Shown: positions 8,826-17,589 of the stretch, piece by piece
How positions within the stretch are numbered: position 1 is the first letter of the stretch
How the letters are laid out: every line of letters starts with the position of its first letter
Source: Myxococcales bacterium
GTDB lineage: Bacteria; Myxococcota_A; Polyangia; Palsa-1104
DNA length: 64,000 nucleotides
Reading direction: 5' to 3'
NCBI GenBank assembly: GCA_028287105.1
Contig: JAQBQH010000334.1
Location: forward strand, 1-64,000
Position numbers and translations under genes: made by a program
The notes under the pieces: model-generated
Seen by the model: only the letters and a program-made list of their open reading frames with translations
Databases searched by the model: none
Told to the model about the DNA's origin: nothing

Positions 8826-9754
8826 GCGGCGCCTTCATCGAGTGCGAGCATTCGGCGAAGTGGTACGGCCAGATCATCGCCGTCAACGACGTCAGCCTGA
8901 GCGTCGCGTCGGGCGTGACGGGCCTGCTCGGCCCCAACGGCGCCGGCAAATCGACGCTGCTCAAGATGATGGTCGGCCAGCTGCGCCCGTCGAAGGGGAC
9001 GGTCAAGGTGCTCGGCGAGTCGGTGTGGGGCAATCGCCCGCTCATGCGGCGCATCGGCTATTGCCCGGAGCACGAGGGCACCTACGAAGACCTGACCGGC
9101 CTCGAGATGGTCACCGCGATGACCGAGCTGCACGGCTTCTCGCGCGACGAAGCGCGCGCTCGCGCCGAGAAGATGTTCGGCATGGTCGATCTGACCGAGG
9201 CGATGAACCGGCGGCTCGGCGAATACTCCAAGGGCATGCGGCAGCGCGCGAAGCTGGCGCAGGCGCTGGCGCACGATCCCGAGGTCATCTTCCTCGACGA
9301 GCCGCTCACCGGCTGCGACCCGCTGGCGCGCGTGCGTATCCTCGAGGTGATCAACGATCTGGCGGCGCGCGGGCGCTGCGTCGTGGTGTCGTCGCACGTG
9401 CTGCACGAGATCGAGACCATGACGTCGCAGATCCTGCTCATGCACAAAGGGCAGCTGCGCGCCGAGGGCGACGTGCATCAGATTCGCGCGCTCATCGACG
9501 CCCATCCGCACAAGGTGCGCGTCGAGTGCGACCGGCCGCGCGCGCTCGCCGAGCGGCTGGTGGGACAGGAGCACGTGGTCGGCGTGACCGTCGACGGCGA
9601 GGCGCTGGTCATCGACACGCGCATGCCCGACCGCCTCTATCCGGCCATCCCCGAGGCGGCGCGCGCGTCGGGCGTCTACATCCGCGCGCTCACGTCGCCC
9701 GACGACAACATGGCGGCGGTGTTCAAGTACCTCACGGAGACGGCAACGTCATGA
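8822..9754 (+). CDS. ABC transporter ATP-binding protein (second)
   Basis: A 310-residue ATPase paralogous to the one at 6970. Walker A GPNGAGKST at 37-45, signature YSKGMRQR at 135-142, Walker B VIFLDE at 155-160, then PLTGCDP in the D-loop where most family members have Asn-Gly-Leu-Asp-Pro. ATG 8822 overlaps the previous stop. It ends 13 bp before the second permease. The upstream part of the frame, inside the permease gene, is a shadow. Confidence 0.92.
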   Translation: MSGAFIECEHSAKWYGQIIAVNDVSLSVASGVTGLLGPNGAGKSTLLKMMVGQLRPSKGTVKVLGESVWGNRPLMRRIGYCPEHEGTYEDLTGLEMVTAMTELHGFSRDEARARAEKMFGMVDLTEAMNRRLGEYSKGMRQRAKLAQALAHDPEVIFLDEPLTGCDPLARVRILEVINDLAARGRCVVVSSHVLHEIETMTSQILLMHKGQLRAEGDVHQIRALIDAHPHKVRVECDRPRALAERLVGQEHVVGVTVDGEALVIDTRMPDRLYPAIPEAARASGVYIRALTSPDDNMAAVFKYLTETATS

Positions 9755-9767
9755 GCACGGTGGCGCG

Positions 9768-10538
9768 ATGAGCGAGACGGCGATCACGTTGACGTCGGGC
9801 GCGAAGATCTACGCGCGCATGACGTGGCTGCGCATGAAGCGCGGGCGCATCGTCTGGGCGGCGGCGCTGCTGCTGGCGCTGCCGGTGGTCTATGTGGCGG
9901 CGCTCGCCATCGCCGGCCACTGGGGGCGCGGGCTCTTCGACGACGTCTGCGAGCTCTACTTCCGCTTCCTCATCCCCTTCGTGCCGGCGCTCACCGCGTC
10001 GGGCGCAGTCGCGGAGGAGATCGAGAACAAGACGTTCACGTTCGTGTTCGCGCGGCCGGCCCCGCGCGGCTCGCTCGTCCTCGGCAAGCTGGTGGCGACG
10101 ACGCTCCCGGCGCTGGCGGTGATCGTGCCGTCGCTCCTGGTGTCGTGGCTGATCGCGCACCTCCGCTTCCCCGGCGACATGGCCGATACCTGGCCGCATC
10201 TTCTGCGCGTCGAATTCGCGGCCGTCGCCGGCCTGATGACGTTTGCGGCGCTGGCGATGGTGATCGGCACGGTCTTCTCGCGCCATCCCATCGTCACCGT
10301 CCTCATCTACCTGCTCCTCATCGAAGCGGGCCTGGGGTCGGCGCCGATCGTGATCAACCTCGTCGCCATCTCGTGGCACCTGCGCAACCTGGCCGAGCTG
10401 CCGCTGCCGGAGACCGCGTTCATGGCCTTCTCGGTGCCGTGGTGGGCGTCGGCGATCGTGCCGCTGGTGCTGACGCCGCTTCTGACCTTCCTCGCCACCG
10501 TCGCGGTCAACGGCGCGGAGTACCGGACCGATCGTTGA
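9768..10538 (+). CDS. ABC-2 type permease (second)
   Basis: A 256-residue integral membrane protein with about six segments (IVWAAALLLALPVVYVAALA, LPALAVIVPSLLVSWLIA, LMTFAALAMVIGTVFS, VLIYLLLIEAGL and two at the end). It has the ENKTFTFVFARPAPRGSLVLGK motif equivalent to that of the first permease, so it belongs with the ATPase at 8822. Its 3' end overlaps the convergent dehydratase gene by 32 bp. Confidence 0.88.
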   Translation: MSETAITLTSGAKIYARMTWLRMKRGRIVWAAALLLALPVVYVAALAIAGHWGRGLFDDVCELYFRFLIPFVPALTASGAVAEEIENKTFTFVFARPAPRGSLVLGKLVATTLPALAVIVPSLLVSWLIAHLRFPGDMADTWPHLLRVEFAAVAGLMTFAALAMVIGTVFSRHPIVTVLIYLLLIEAGLGSAPIVINLVAISWHLRNLAELPLPETAFMAFSVPWWASAIVPLVLTPLLTFLATVAVNGAEYRTDR

Positions 10539-11442
10539 ACGCGATGGCCCGCTCTAGCAGCGCGGGCTCGACGTTGGCGCCGGTCACCACGATCACGGTC
10601 TCCTCGTCGGTGGCGACCCGCTGCGCGCGCGCCGCGGCGATCCCGACCGCCGCCGACGGCTCGATGACGAGGCCGAGCGCGCGATAGGCGAAGCCGATGG
10701 CGCCGAGCACCTCGTCCTCGTCGACGAGCGCCACCGTAAGCCCATGCGCGCGCGCGACCGCGAAGGTGCGCTCGGAGATGGCGCCTTCCAGCCCCTCGCA
10801 CAGGGTCTCGCCGCCTTCGTAGTCGACGAGCGCGCGATCCTGCGCGAGCGAGTCGTGCATGGCGCAGTTGGTGCGCGGCTGCACGCCGACCACCTCGACG
10901 CCGTCGAGCGCGCGCAGGAGGCCCGAGACCAGGCCGCCGCCACCGACGGGCGCGATGACGCGCGAGAGGGCCGCGTGCTGGGCGCGGATCTCGCGGCCGA
11001 GCCACTCGCCGTTGCCGGCGATGACGTCGTCGTCGTCGAACGGCGACACGTAGGGCACGCCGCGCTCCTTCGCCAGGGCCATGGCGCGCTTCTCCGCGGC
11101 GACGTAGTTGGCGCCGTCGACGATGACCTCGGCACCGTAGCGGGCGATGGCGTCGCGCTTCACCGCCGGACAGAGCCGCGGCACCACCACCGTCGCCGGC
11201 ACGCCCAGCCGCGTCGCCGCCAGCGCCAGCCCCTGGCCGTGATTACCGGCCGACGCCGTGACCACGCCGCGCGCGCGCTCGCCCGCCGCCAGGCGCGACA
11301 TCTTGAGCGCGGCGCCGCGCAGCTTGAACGACCCGGTCGCCTGCAGCGACTCGAGCTTGAGCCAGCAGTTGAGCGGCGGCGCGAACACCAGCGGGGTCTT
11401 GCGCACGAAGTCGAAGTCGGGCGGCTCGACGGAGGCGCTCAT
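10507..11442 (-). CDS. PLP-dependent threonine/serine dehydratase family protein
   Basis: A 311-residue fold-type II PLP enzyme that deaminates Thr or Ser, or racemises Ser. The PLP Lys is K40 in SFKLRG, followed by SAGNHGQ at 64-70 and the phosphate-binding GGGG at 167-170. The C-terminal ACT regulatory domain of biosynthetic IlvA is missing, so this is the catabolic/racemase-like form. ATG 11442 overlaps the stop of the upstream zinc-ribbon gene (ATGA). The convergent overlap of 32 bp with the ABC permease is unusual but both frames are sound. Confidence 0.9.
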   Translation of the reverse strand: MSASVEPPDFDFVRKTPLVFAPPLNCWLKLESLQATGSFKLRGAALKMSRLAAGERARGVVTASAGNHGQGLALAATRLGVPATVVVPRLCPAVKRDAIARYGAEVIVDGANYVAAEKRAMALAKERGVPYVSPFDDDDVIAGNGEWLGREIRAQHAALSRVIAPVGGGGLVSGLLRALDGVEVVGVQPRTNCAMHDSLAQDRALVDYEGGETLCEGLEGAISERTFAVARAHGLTVALVDEDEVLGAIGFAYRALGLVIEPSAAVGIAAARAQRVATDEETVIVVTGANVEPALLERAIAFNDRSGTPRR

Positions 11443-11861
11443 TTGACGAAAGCATGCCAGAAGCGGTGCAGCCACGACACCCAGACGATCGGCTCGGGCG
11501 CCTCGAACGGGATGCGCTCGTGGAACGACGCCAGCTCCTTGACCTGCACGCGTCGGGCGAAGAGGCCGAGGCAGGTCGGACAGCGCTCCACCACCGGGCC
11601 GGCGTCGAGGTAGGGGCGCTCGGTGAGGACGCTGCCGTCGCGCGGACAGGCGCCGCCGGTGTGGCCCGAAGGTGTGTTGCCCGGCCGCGGCGGCACCAGG
11701 CGCGCGATGCCGCTCGGCTCCTCGCGATACCAGTCGACCCAGATGCCGTGGCAGGTCTCGCACTCCGACCAGGTCTCCGCTTCGTCGTCGCTGACGCGCC
11801 ACTCGGTCATGGCACCGCCGCATGCGGGACAGATGAGGAATGCGTCGCGCCGATCGGTCAT
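11439..11861 (-). CDS. Zinc-ribbon protein (TFIIB-type fingers), 140 aa
   Basis: A soluble protein with two Cys-rich sites: CPACGG with CETCHG near the N-terminus (about residues 11-40) and CPRDG with CPTCLGLF in the middle. The spacing fits two zf-TFIIB-like ribbons. The C-terminus is Trp-rich (IVWVSWLHRFWHAF) and may attach to a membrane. Start ATG 11861. It is coupled by a 4-bp overlap to the dehydratase. Function unknown; it is divergent from the metallo-hydrolase at 11913. Confidence 0.78.
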   Translation of the reverse strand: MTDRRDAFLICPACGGAMTEWRVSDDEAETWSECETCHGIWVDWYREEPSGIARLVPPRPGNTPSGHTGGACPRDGSVLTERPYLDAGPVVERCPTCLGLFARRVQVKELASFHERIPFEAPEPIVWVSWLHRFWHAFVK

Positions 11862-11912
11862 TGGGTCACCGTGCAGCTGCCACTCACCCTTCGAGTGTAG
11901 AGTCTGGGGACA

Positions 11913-12701
11913 ATGCGGGTCCACCACCTCAATTGCGCGACCCTGTGTCCGCCTCTGGGAATCGTCGGCAAGATGGTCTGCCACTGCCTCGCCGTCGAGA
12001 CGCCGGCCGGCCTGGTGCTCGTCGATACGGGCCTCGGCACGAGCGACGTCACCACGCCCGCGGCGCGGCTCGGCCGCGGCTTCGTGTTCATGACGCGCCC
12101 GATCTGTGACCCGGCCGAGACCGCGCTCGAGCAGCTCGCCAAGATCGGCGCCAAGCCGAGCGACGTGCGCCACATCGTCGTCACGCACCTGGACCTCGAC
12201 CACGCCGGCGGGCTCTCCGACTTCCCCAACGCCGAGGTCCACGTCGCCGCCGAGGAGCTCGCCGCCGCGCTCTCGCCGACGACAGGCAACGAGCGCCGTC
12301 GCTATCGCAAGCCGCAGCTGGCGCACGGCCCGAAGTGGAAGCCGTACGCGGCGGGCGGCGAGGCGTGGCACGGCTTCGACGGCGTTCGCGCGCTCGAAGG
12401 GCTGCCGCCGGAGATTCTGCGCGTCCCGCTGCACGGCCACACGCGCGGCCATCACGGCATCGCCGTGCACGGCGACGGCGGCTGGCTGCTCCACTGCGGC
12501 GATGCGTACTTCTTTCACGGCGAAGTGGAACCCAAACGCCGCTGTCCGGTCGCTTTGCGCGCCTTCCAGCGCTTGATGGCCGTCGACGACGAGCAACGAA
12601 TGGCCAATCAAGACAGACTGCGTACGCTGGCCAACGGTGCAGCCGGTGTGAAACTTTTCTGCGCGCACGATCCCCGCGATTTGGCGCAGTGCCAGACGTA
12701 A
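11913..12701 (+). CDS. Metallo-beta-lactamase fold hydrolase
   Basis: A 262-residue cytoplasmic protein of the MBL superfamily (quorum-lactonase-like branch). The metal motif HLDLDH is at 92-97, followed by further ligands in HGHTRGHHG and CGDAYF. There is no signal peptide. The family hydrolyses lactones, thioesters or phosphodiesters; the substrate here cannot be told. It stands 52 bp from the divergent zinc-ribbon gene. Confidence 0.88.
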   Translation: MRVHHLNCATLCPPLGIVGKMVCHCLAVETPAGLVLVDTGLGTSDVTTPAARLGRGFVFMTRPICDPAETALEQLAKIGAKPSDVRHIVVTHLDLDHAGGLSDFPNAEVHVAAEELAAALSPTTGNERRRYRKPQLAHGPKWKPYAAGGEAWHGFDGVRALEGLPPEILRVPLHGHTRGHHGIAVHGDGGWLLHCGDAYFFHGEVEPKRRCPVALRAFQRLMAVDDEQRMANQDRLRTLANGAAGVKLFCAHDPRDLAQCQT

Positions 12702-12748
12702 CTCGGTACGCCTCCTGCTTTACCGGTAGTCACTAGGAGGAGAAACCA

Positions 12749-12907
12749 ATGCTCTGGACGCTCGCTGTCATCTTGGTTGTTCTGTGGGCCCTTGGCCTGG
12801 TGAGCTCGTACACCATGGGCGGGTTCATCCACATCCTGCTCGTTTTGGCGGTGGTCGCGGTCGTGATCAGCCTGATCCGCGGTCGTGGTGCCGAGCCTCT
12901 CGTCTAA
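12749..12907 (+). CDS. lmo0937-type small membrane protein, 52 aa
   Basis: A short open frame with a very strong ribosome site (AGGAGG, 9 nt before ATG 12749). The product has two hydrophobic helices, LWTLAVILVVLWALGLVSS and IHILLVLAVVAVVISLI, joined by YTMGGF, and ends RGRGAEPLV. This matches the lmo0937/DUF5670 family of small stress-associated membrane proteins. The gene stands alone, which fits an independently induced envelope-stress protein (inference). Confidence 0.85.
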   Translation: MLWTLAVILVVLWALGLVSSYTMGGFIHILLVLAVVAVVISLIRGRGAEPLV

Positions 12908-12916
12908 CGAGGGTCT

Positions 12917-14326
12917 CTAGACGGAAATGACGGGCAGTCGCGTCGGCGCGCGCTTCATGCGCGTCGGCGCGATTGTTCCTTCGACCGTCGCCGCCAGGTC
13001 ATAGTCGGCGTAGCCGGTGACGCGTGCTCGCACGACGTCGCCGATGCGTGGCGTCTTCACCCCGTCCGCGAGGGCGAGGAAGACGCCTCCGTCGATCTCG
13101 GGTGCCTGCCCTTCGTGGCGGCCCGCGAAGAGATATTCCGACTCGTCGCTCGGTCCCTCGACGAGCACGGCCAGCTCGCGGCCGACCATGGCCTTCATTT
13201 TCTTCCGCGAGATGGCGCGCTGGATGCGCATGAGCTCGCGCCGGCGGCTCTCCATCACCTTGGGCGGAACCGCGCCGAGGTCGGCGGCGAGCTTGGCCGA
13301 GTGGGTCCCGTCTTCGTTGGAGTAGGTGAAGACGCCGACGCGGTCGAACGCCGACTCGCGCACGAAGTCGCACAGGTTCTCGAACGCCTCGTCGGTCTCG
13401 CCCGGATGGCCGACGATGAACGTGGTCCGCAGCGTGACTCCGGGAACGCGCGCCCGAATCTTCTCGACGAGCGCGCGCGACGTCTTGCCGACGTGGCCGC
13501 GGCGCATGTGCTTGAGCATCTGATCGTCGATGTGTTGCAGCGGCATGTCGATGTACTTGGCCACGCGCGGCTCGTCGGCGATGGCCTCGAGCAGGGCATC
13601 GGTCGTGGCGGTCGGATAGGCGTAGTGGAGGCGCAGCCAGCGCATGCCGTCGACACCGGCCAGCCGGCGCACGAGCGACGCCAGGCCCAGCTCGCCGTCG
13701 AGGTCTTTGCCGTAGGTCGTCAGATCTTGCGCGACCAGGTTGATCTCGACCGCGCCGCGCGAGACCAGCTCCTTCACCTCGCGCTCGACCGACTCGGGCG
13801 CGCGCGAACGCTGGCCACCGCGCAGCTTCGGGATGATGCAGAACGAGCAGGGGCGGTCACAGCCCTCGGCGATCTTGACGTACGCCGTATAGGCGGGGAG
13901 CGACTGCAGGCGCGGCGTGACGTCGTCGTACAGGTACGCCGGATCCATCGACACGCCGTCCCGCGGGGTCTCGCCGCGCAGGGCGCCCACGATCTTGTCG
14001 ACGTCGCCCGACCCGAGGAACTGATCGACTTCGGGCAGGTCGCGCGCCAGATCGCCGGCGTAGCGCTGGGTCAGACAGCCGGTGACGACGAGCCGCTTGG
14101 CGCGCCCGCCGTCGGCCTTGAAGCGCGCCATCTCGAGGATGGTGTCGATCGACTCTTCCTTCGCCTCGCCGATGAAGCCGCAGGTGTTGACCACGATGGC
14201 GTCGGCGTCTTCGGGCGCGCGGGCAATGGTGAAGCCCGCGTGATCCGACAGGCCGAGCATGACCTCGGTATCGACGCGATTCTTCGGGCAGCCGAGCGAA
14301 ACGAAGTAGACAGCTTGCTTCTTCAT
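12917..14326 (-). CDS. rimO: Ribosomal protein S12 methylthiotransferase RimO
   Basis: RimO is a radical-SAM enzyme that adds a methylthio group to an Asp of S12. The N-terminal UPF0004 domain carries C13, C49 and C84 for the auxiliary Fe-S cluster; the radical-SAM triad is C156, C160, C163 in CDRPCSFC; a TRAM domain ends the protein (469 aa, slightly long for the family). LGCPKNRVD and the DMPLQHIDDQMLK motif favour RimO over MiaB. The ATG at 14326 has no clear Shine-Dalgarno sequence. Confidence 0.94.
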   Translation of the reverse strand: MKKQAVYFVSLGCPKNRVDTEVMLGLSDHAGFTIARAPEDADAIVVNTCGFIGEAKEESIDTILEMARFKADGGRAKRLVVTGCLTQRYAGDLARDLPEVDQFLGSGDVDKIVGALRGETPRDGVSMDPAYLYDDVTPRLQSLPAYTAYVKIAEGCDRPCSFCIIPKLRGGQRSRAPESVEREVKELVSRGAVEINLVAQDLTTYGKDLDGELGLASLVRRLAGVDGMRWLRLHYAYPTATTDALLEAIADEPRVAKYIDMPLQHIDDQMLKHMRRGHVGKTSRALVEKIRARVPGVTLRTTFIVGHPGETDEAFENLCDFVRESAFDRVGVFTYSNEDGTHSAKLAADLGAVPPKVMESRRRELMRIQRAISRKKMKAMVGRELAVLVEGPSDESEYLFAGRHEGQAPEIDGGVFLALADGVKTPRIGDVVRARVTGYADYDLAATVEGTIAPTRMKRAPTRLPVISV

Positions 14327-14371
14327 GAAAACGGAGAAATCTGGTCCATCACCGACGAGAAGTCAAGGCGA

Positions 14372-15703
14372 TCAGTGATTTGATGAGGCGCTGGCAGGCG
14401 TCCTATCGTCGCTGGCGTCGCTGGCGTCGGCGGCGTCGCTGGCGTCGGCGGCTTCGGGCAAAGGGGTCGGCGTGACCTCGTGGGCGAAGTCGCCCAGACC
14501 GCGGCGGCGGCGGCGCACGCTGGTGGCGACGAGCAGCCCCACGCCGGTGACGCCGGCGCCGGCGCACAGGTAGAGCGCCGTGTGCAGGCCGTGGGCGTCG
14601 ATGAGCACGCCGGCGATCGGGGCAAAGGCGCCGAACGCGAGGCGGCGCGCCATCGACTCGACGCTGAGCACGGTGGCGCGCTGGCCCGAGTCGGCGATCT
14701 CGCGGTTGAGCAGCTCCTTGGAGAACGGCGAATAGAGGCCGTTGACGAGCGATTGCACGGCCAGGAGCGCGACGCCCCAGACGGCGACGAAGCGGCCGCA
14801 CAGCGCATAGGTCACGGCCAGCGCCAGCGGCATGGCCCACAACAGGCGCGCCTCGCCGAGGCGGCGGCGCACCGCTTCGATGCGCTGGGCACCGAGCGCG
14901 CCGATGACCGAGAGGATGGCCAGGACGATGCCCACCCACGCCGTGTCGAGGCCGGCCTTGCCGAGATAGGGCGGATAGAGGTAGAGGCCCATGCGCAAGA
15001 GCACGAACATGAGCACCGAGAAGCCGACGGCGAAGCGCAGGGGCGCGCGCGTGGCGACGGCCTTGGCGGCGTGGGCCATGCCGTGCAGGAAGTCGGAGTC
15101 GTCTTCACGCACGAAGGTCGGCTCGCGCATCATCATGGCGACGAGCGCGGCGCCGGCGCAGACGCAGGCGGTGGCGGCGTAGGTGACGGCTGGCGAGTGG
15201 CGGCCGATGAAGCCGCCGGCGACGAGGGCGGCGGCGGCGCCGAAGAGCTTGGCGCCGGTGGCGGAGCCTTCGTAGCGGCGATACTCGTGCTCCTTGCCGT
15301 AGGCGCCGAGGAGGTCGTAGAGATAGGCGGAGTCGGCGCCCGAGGTCAGCGTCATGCCGAGCGCGAGCAGCCCCTCGCCGAGCGCGAAGGTCCAGAAGTC
15401 GCGGCCGTTGAAGTCGACGACGCAGCCGATGGCCATGAGCAGCGAGCCGAGCATCATCGCGCGGCAGCGGCCGAAGCGATCGGCGAGCGCGCCGGTGGGG
15501 ACCTCGAAGACGATGGCGGTGAGCGCGTAGACGCTGTTGAGCAGAACGATGTGCGTGAAGTCGAGCCCGCGCGAGACGAAGAAGGTGATGAGCACGGGCA
15601 GGAACAGGTACGACGTCGAGAGCAGGCGATAGACGTGGAACAGCTGGAGGTCACGCGCCAGGCGCGCGTCGTCCTTGCGCCGGTTCGGCAGGTGCGGGCT
15701 CAA
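14372..15703 (-). CDS. MFS transporter
   Basis: A 443-residue major facilitator with about 12 hydrophobic segments. The loop between helices 2 and 3, GALADRFGRCRAMMLG, is the family A-motif. After the last helix comes a basic patch and a low-complexity tail of Asp/Ala/Ser repeats (ADASDAADASDASDD), encoded by an imperfect short repeat at about 14400-14460. The start is TTG 15703, 22 bp after the end of the Fam20-like kinase gene, so both are probably one operon. Substrate unknown. Confidence 0.87.
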   Translation of the reverse strand: MSPHLPNRRKDDARLARDLQLFHVYRLLSTSYLFLPVLITFFVSRGLDFTHIVLLNSVYALTAIVFEVPTGALADRFGRCRAMMLGSLLMAIGCVVDFNGRDFWTFALGEGLLALGMTLTSGADSAYLYDLLGAYGKEHEYRRYEGSATGAKLFGAAAALVAGGFIGRHSPAVTYAATACVCAGAALVAMMMREPTFVREDDSDFLHGMAHAAKAVATRAPLRFAVGFSVLMFVLLRMGLYLYPPYLGKAGLDTAWVGIVLAILSVIGALGAQRIEAVRRRLGEARLLWAMPLALAVTYALCGRFVAVWGVALLAVQSLVNGLYSPFSKELLNREIADSGQRATVLSVESMARRLAFGAFAPIAGVLIDAHGLHTALYLCAGAGVTGVGLLVATSVRRRRRGLGDFAHEVTPTPLPEAADASDAADASDASDDRTPASASSNH

Positions 15704-15725
15704 CGCAGCACACGAGAAGAGACGG

Positions 15726-16781
15726 TCACGGGAAGACGAGAACCTTGTCGGCGCCGAGCTGTGCGACGAGGCCGTCGACGTAGCGCAGCGCCACGTCGCG
15801 GCGCGCGATCACCGACGCCATCTCGTTCTCGCTGAGCACGCCGGGCTCGGGCTGCAGCGCCTGATGGAGCGCGGCCAGGTCGAAGCGGCGCAGCGCGGCC
15901 ACGGCCTTTCTACTGAACTTCTGGCAGCGGAACAGATAGGTGCGCGAGCGCAGATGACCTTCGGGCTCGATCTGAAAGCCAAAGGTGTTGTCCATCCAGA
16001 ACAGCACCCGCCCGTCCTTCGACGCCATGAGATTGCCGCCGGAGAAGCGATCGCTGTTGTTGGTCAAGAGATCGAACAGCAGCAGCGACGAGAGCTGTCC
16101 CAGGAGGCCGAACTTCTCGGGCGGGATCTCTTCGCCGACGGTCATCCAGCGCCACCAGTTCATGACGCCGTCGACCGTGTCGAGGTGCGAGTCGAAGATG
16201 ACCGGGATCCAGTAGCTGACCTCGCCGCGCGTGAAGCCCTCGGCGTCGAAGGTGGTCTCGGCGTTGATGCGGTTGGCGAGGAAGGCGGCTTCGGGCGGCA
16301 GCTTGCCGACGAGATCGTCGCGATGCAGCGTGCGCATCGTCGCGGGCGGCACGGCGTTGAAGCCGAGCCAGCGGTTGATGCGGTAGGCGGCCACTTCCTT
16401 GCGCGGCACGGTCTGCGGGTTGATCTGCTCCGGCTTGAACGCCGCGCGCGAGCCGTCGGCGAAGTCGAGCCGGAACGAGATCGACGAGCCGCCCTTGTTG
16501 AGCTTGGCCTGCTTGATCTCGGCCGTACGCATGCGATCGATCAGGAGCTCGTCCTGGATGCCGAGGAAGGTGCCGGTCGCCTCGGTGGCGACGTCGATGT
16601 GCTCCGGCTCGAGACGCGTCGGATCGAGCGGCACCAACATGGTCGACTGCAGCGCGCCCGACGCACGGGCAACCCGCTGCACCCCACGCGCGCCGGCAAC
16701 GATGCCGACACCCGCGCCGCCGAGTGCCAGGCACTCGAGCAGCACAAAAGACCAAAGCCGCACGACTGTAAATGGTATCAC
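15726..16781 (-). CDS. Membrane-anchored Fam20C-like kinase
   Basis: A 351-residue protein with one N-terminal membrane helix (about 8-30), so the rest probably faces the periplasm. The C-terminal part has the order of conserved residues of Fam20C/PI-kinase-like atypical kinases: K116 in AAFKPE, E129 in the following helix KEVAAYRINRWLG, D244 and N250 in NNSDRFSGGN, D264 in WMDNTFGF (DFG-like). Family members phosphorylate secreted proteins or sugars. The GTG start at 16781 is tentative. It precedes the MFS gene, suggesting a joint function. The kinase call is from motif order, not from a search. Confidence 0.7.
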   Translation of the reverse strand: MIPFTVVRLWSFVLLECLALGGAGVGIVAGARGVQRVARASGALQSTMLVPLDPTRLEPEHIDVATEATGTFLGIQDELLIDRMRTAEIKQAKLNKGGSSISFRLDFADGSRAAFKPEQINPQTVPRKEVAAYRINRWLGFNAVPPATMRTLHRDDLVGKLPPEAAFLANRINAETTFDAEGFTRGEVSYWIPVIFDSHLDTVDGVMNWWRWMTVGEEIPPEKFGLLGQLSSLLLFDLLTNNSDRFSGGNLMASKDGRVLFWMDNTFGFQIEPEGHLRSRTYLFRCQKFSRKAVAALRRFDLAALHQALQPEPGVLSENEMASVIARRDVALRYVDGLVAQLGADKVLVFP

Positions 16782-16962
16782 TCCGACGACACGATCTCAA
16801 ATTGTCGCCGCGGGCGACAATCCGAGAACAGCGCTATTGTTGCTCGCTCGCCTCTGGCGAGCTGACGATGTGTGCCGCCGTGTGGCCGTGTGGCCGGGTG
16901 ATTGATCCCACTCACCTCTAGCGCGCGTTCGCCCGACGATTCTTGTGCTACCCTGGCGTCCC

Positions 16963-17169
16963 ATGGCGCCGTTCGCGGTCTGCTCGATGTGCCGAAAGCC
17001 CATCCAACTCGGGTCGAAGTATTGGCGCTGCTCGGTGTCCACCTGCAATTCGGGGCGCATCAAGCTCATGTTCTGCTCGGTGTCGTGCTGGGACGCGCAC
17101 CTCCCTACCGCGCGCCACCGCAACGCCTCGGCCATCGAAGAGGTCGCCCAGGCCCAGCCACCGAAGTAG
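16963..17169 (+). CDS. Small treble-clef/zinc-ribbon protein, 68 aa
   Basis: Starts MAPFAVCSMCRKPI. Six Cys in pairs (CSMC, CSVSTC, FCSVSC) with HLPTARHR suggest one or two structural zinc sites, similar to short MYND or treble-clef proteins. ATG 16963 is chosen over 16945 because homology-like sequence starts there. It ends in TAG 17167; the same frame then stays open for another 420 bp (see the next entry). Role unknown, possibly RNA or protein binding. Confidence 0.7.
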   Translation: MAPFAVCSMCRKPIQLGSKYWRCSVSTCNSGRIKLMFCSVSCWDAHLPTARHRNASAIEEVAQAQPPK

Positions 17170-17589
17170 CGCCGCCCCCTTTCCAATCAGGAAACGCGTG
17201 TAGCAAACGTAACGGATAGGCGGGTCGCCGGGTTCGGCGTATTCCACCGGGATGCGCTGGCGGGCTCGCCCGATCTCGCCGGCGGCGTCGCCGATCTGGC
17301 GCCGAGCGCAACCGATGACCTGGCTGCAGCATCCGATTTGCTGAACGCGCCCTCCCCCTCCGGGCGCGATTTGACGACGCCGGCCGGCGACTTCGGGTCC
17401 GCGGGGCCGCCGGCCGGCGCACCGTCGCGCATGAATTCTTCGAGCGGCTGCAGCGCCGCGCCCGAGGCTGGCGACGGCGCCTGGTGGGCGATGGCCCTGC
17501 TCCTCAGCGCCCGTCGAGCTCTTCGATGGTCTTCTCGACGAGCAGCCCGAGCAGCCGCTGGGTCTTGGCGCGCACCCGCTCGCCGTTGA
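17170..17589 (+). pseudogene. Relic of a secreted protein tail with MYXO-CTERM-like end
   Basis: Plus-strand translation from about 17245 reads like the low-complexity stalk of a surface protein (GSPDLAGGVADLAP, TDDLAAASDLLNAP) followed by SSSGCSAAPEAGDGAWWAM and LLLSARRALR. That is a Gly-Cys, then a short hydrophobic stretch, then an Arg cluster, the layout of the MYXO-CTERM sorting signal. No credible start or N-terminal domain precedes it, and the 3' part runs antisense into the LysR gene. I read it as the 3' remnant of a decayed gene filling the 334-bp gap 17170-17503. Alternative: chance, as GC-rich DNA gives many open frames. Confidence 0.35.

Noticed and set aside
10507-10538. Frameshift in either the ABC permease or the dehydratase because of their overlap
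   Set aside because: Both proteins end normally for their families; a 32-bp convergent overlap is acceptable in this compact DNA.
17167-17589. Read-through of the TAG at 17167, joining the zinc-ribbon gene to the downstream open frame
   Set aside because: The downstream part is a stalk-like, signal-type tail with no relation to a 68-aa cytoplasmic zinc protein, and no structure supports read-through. A decayed neighbour is simpler.
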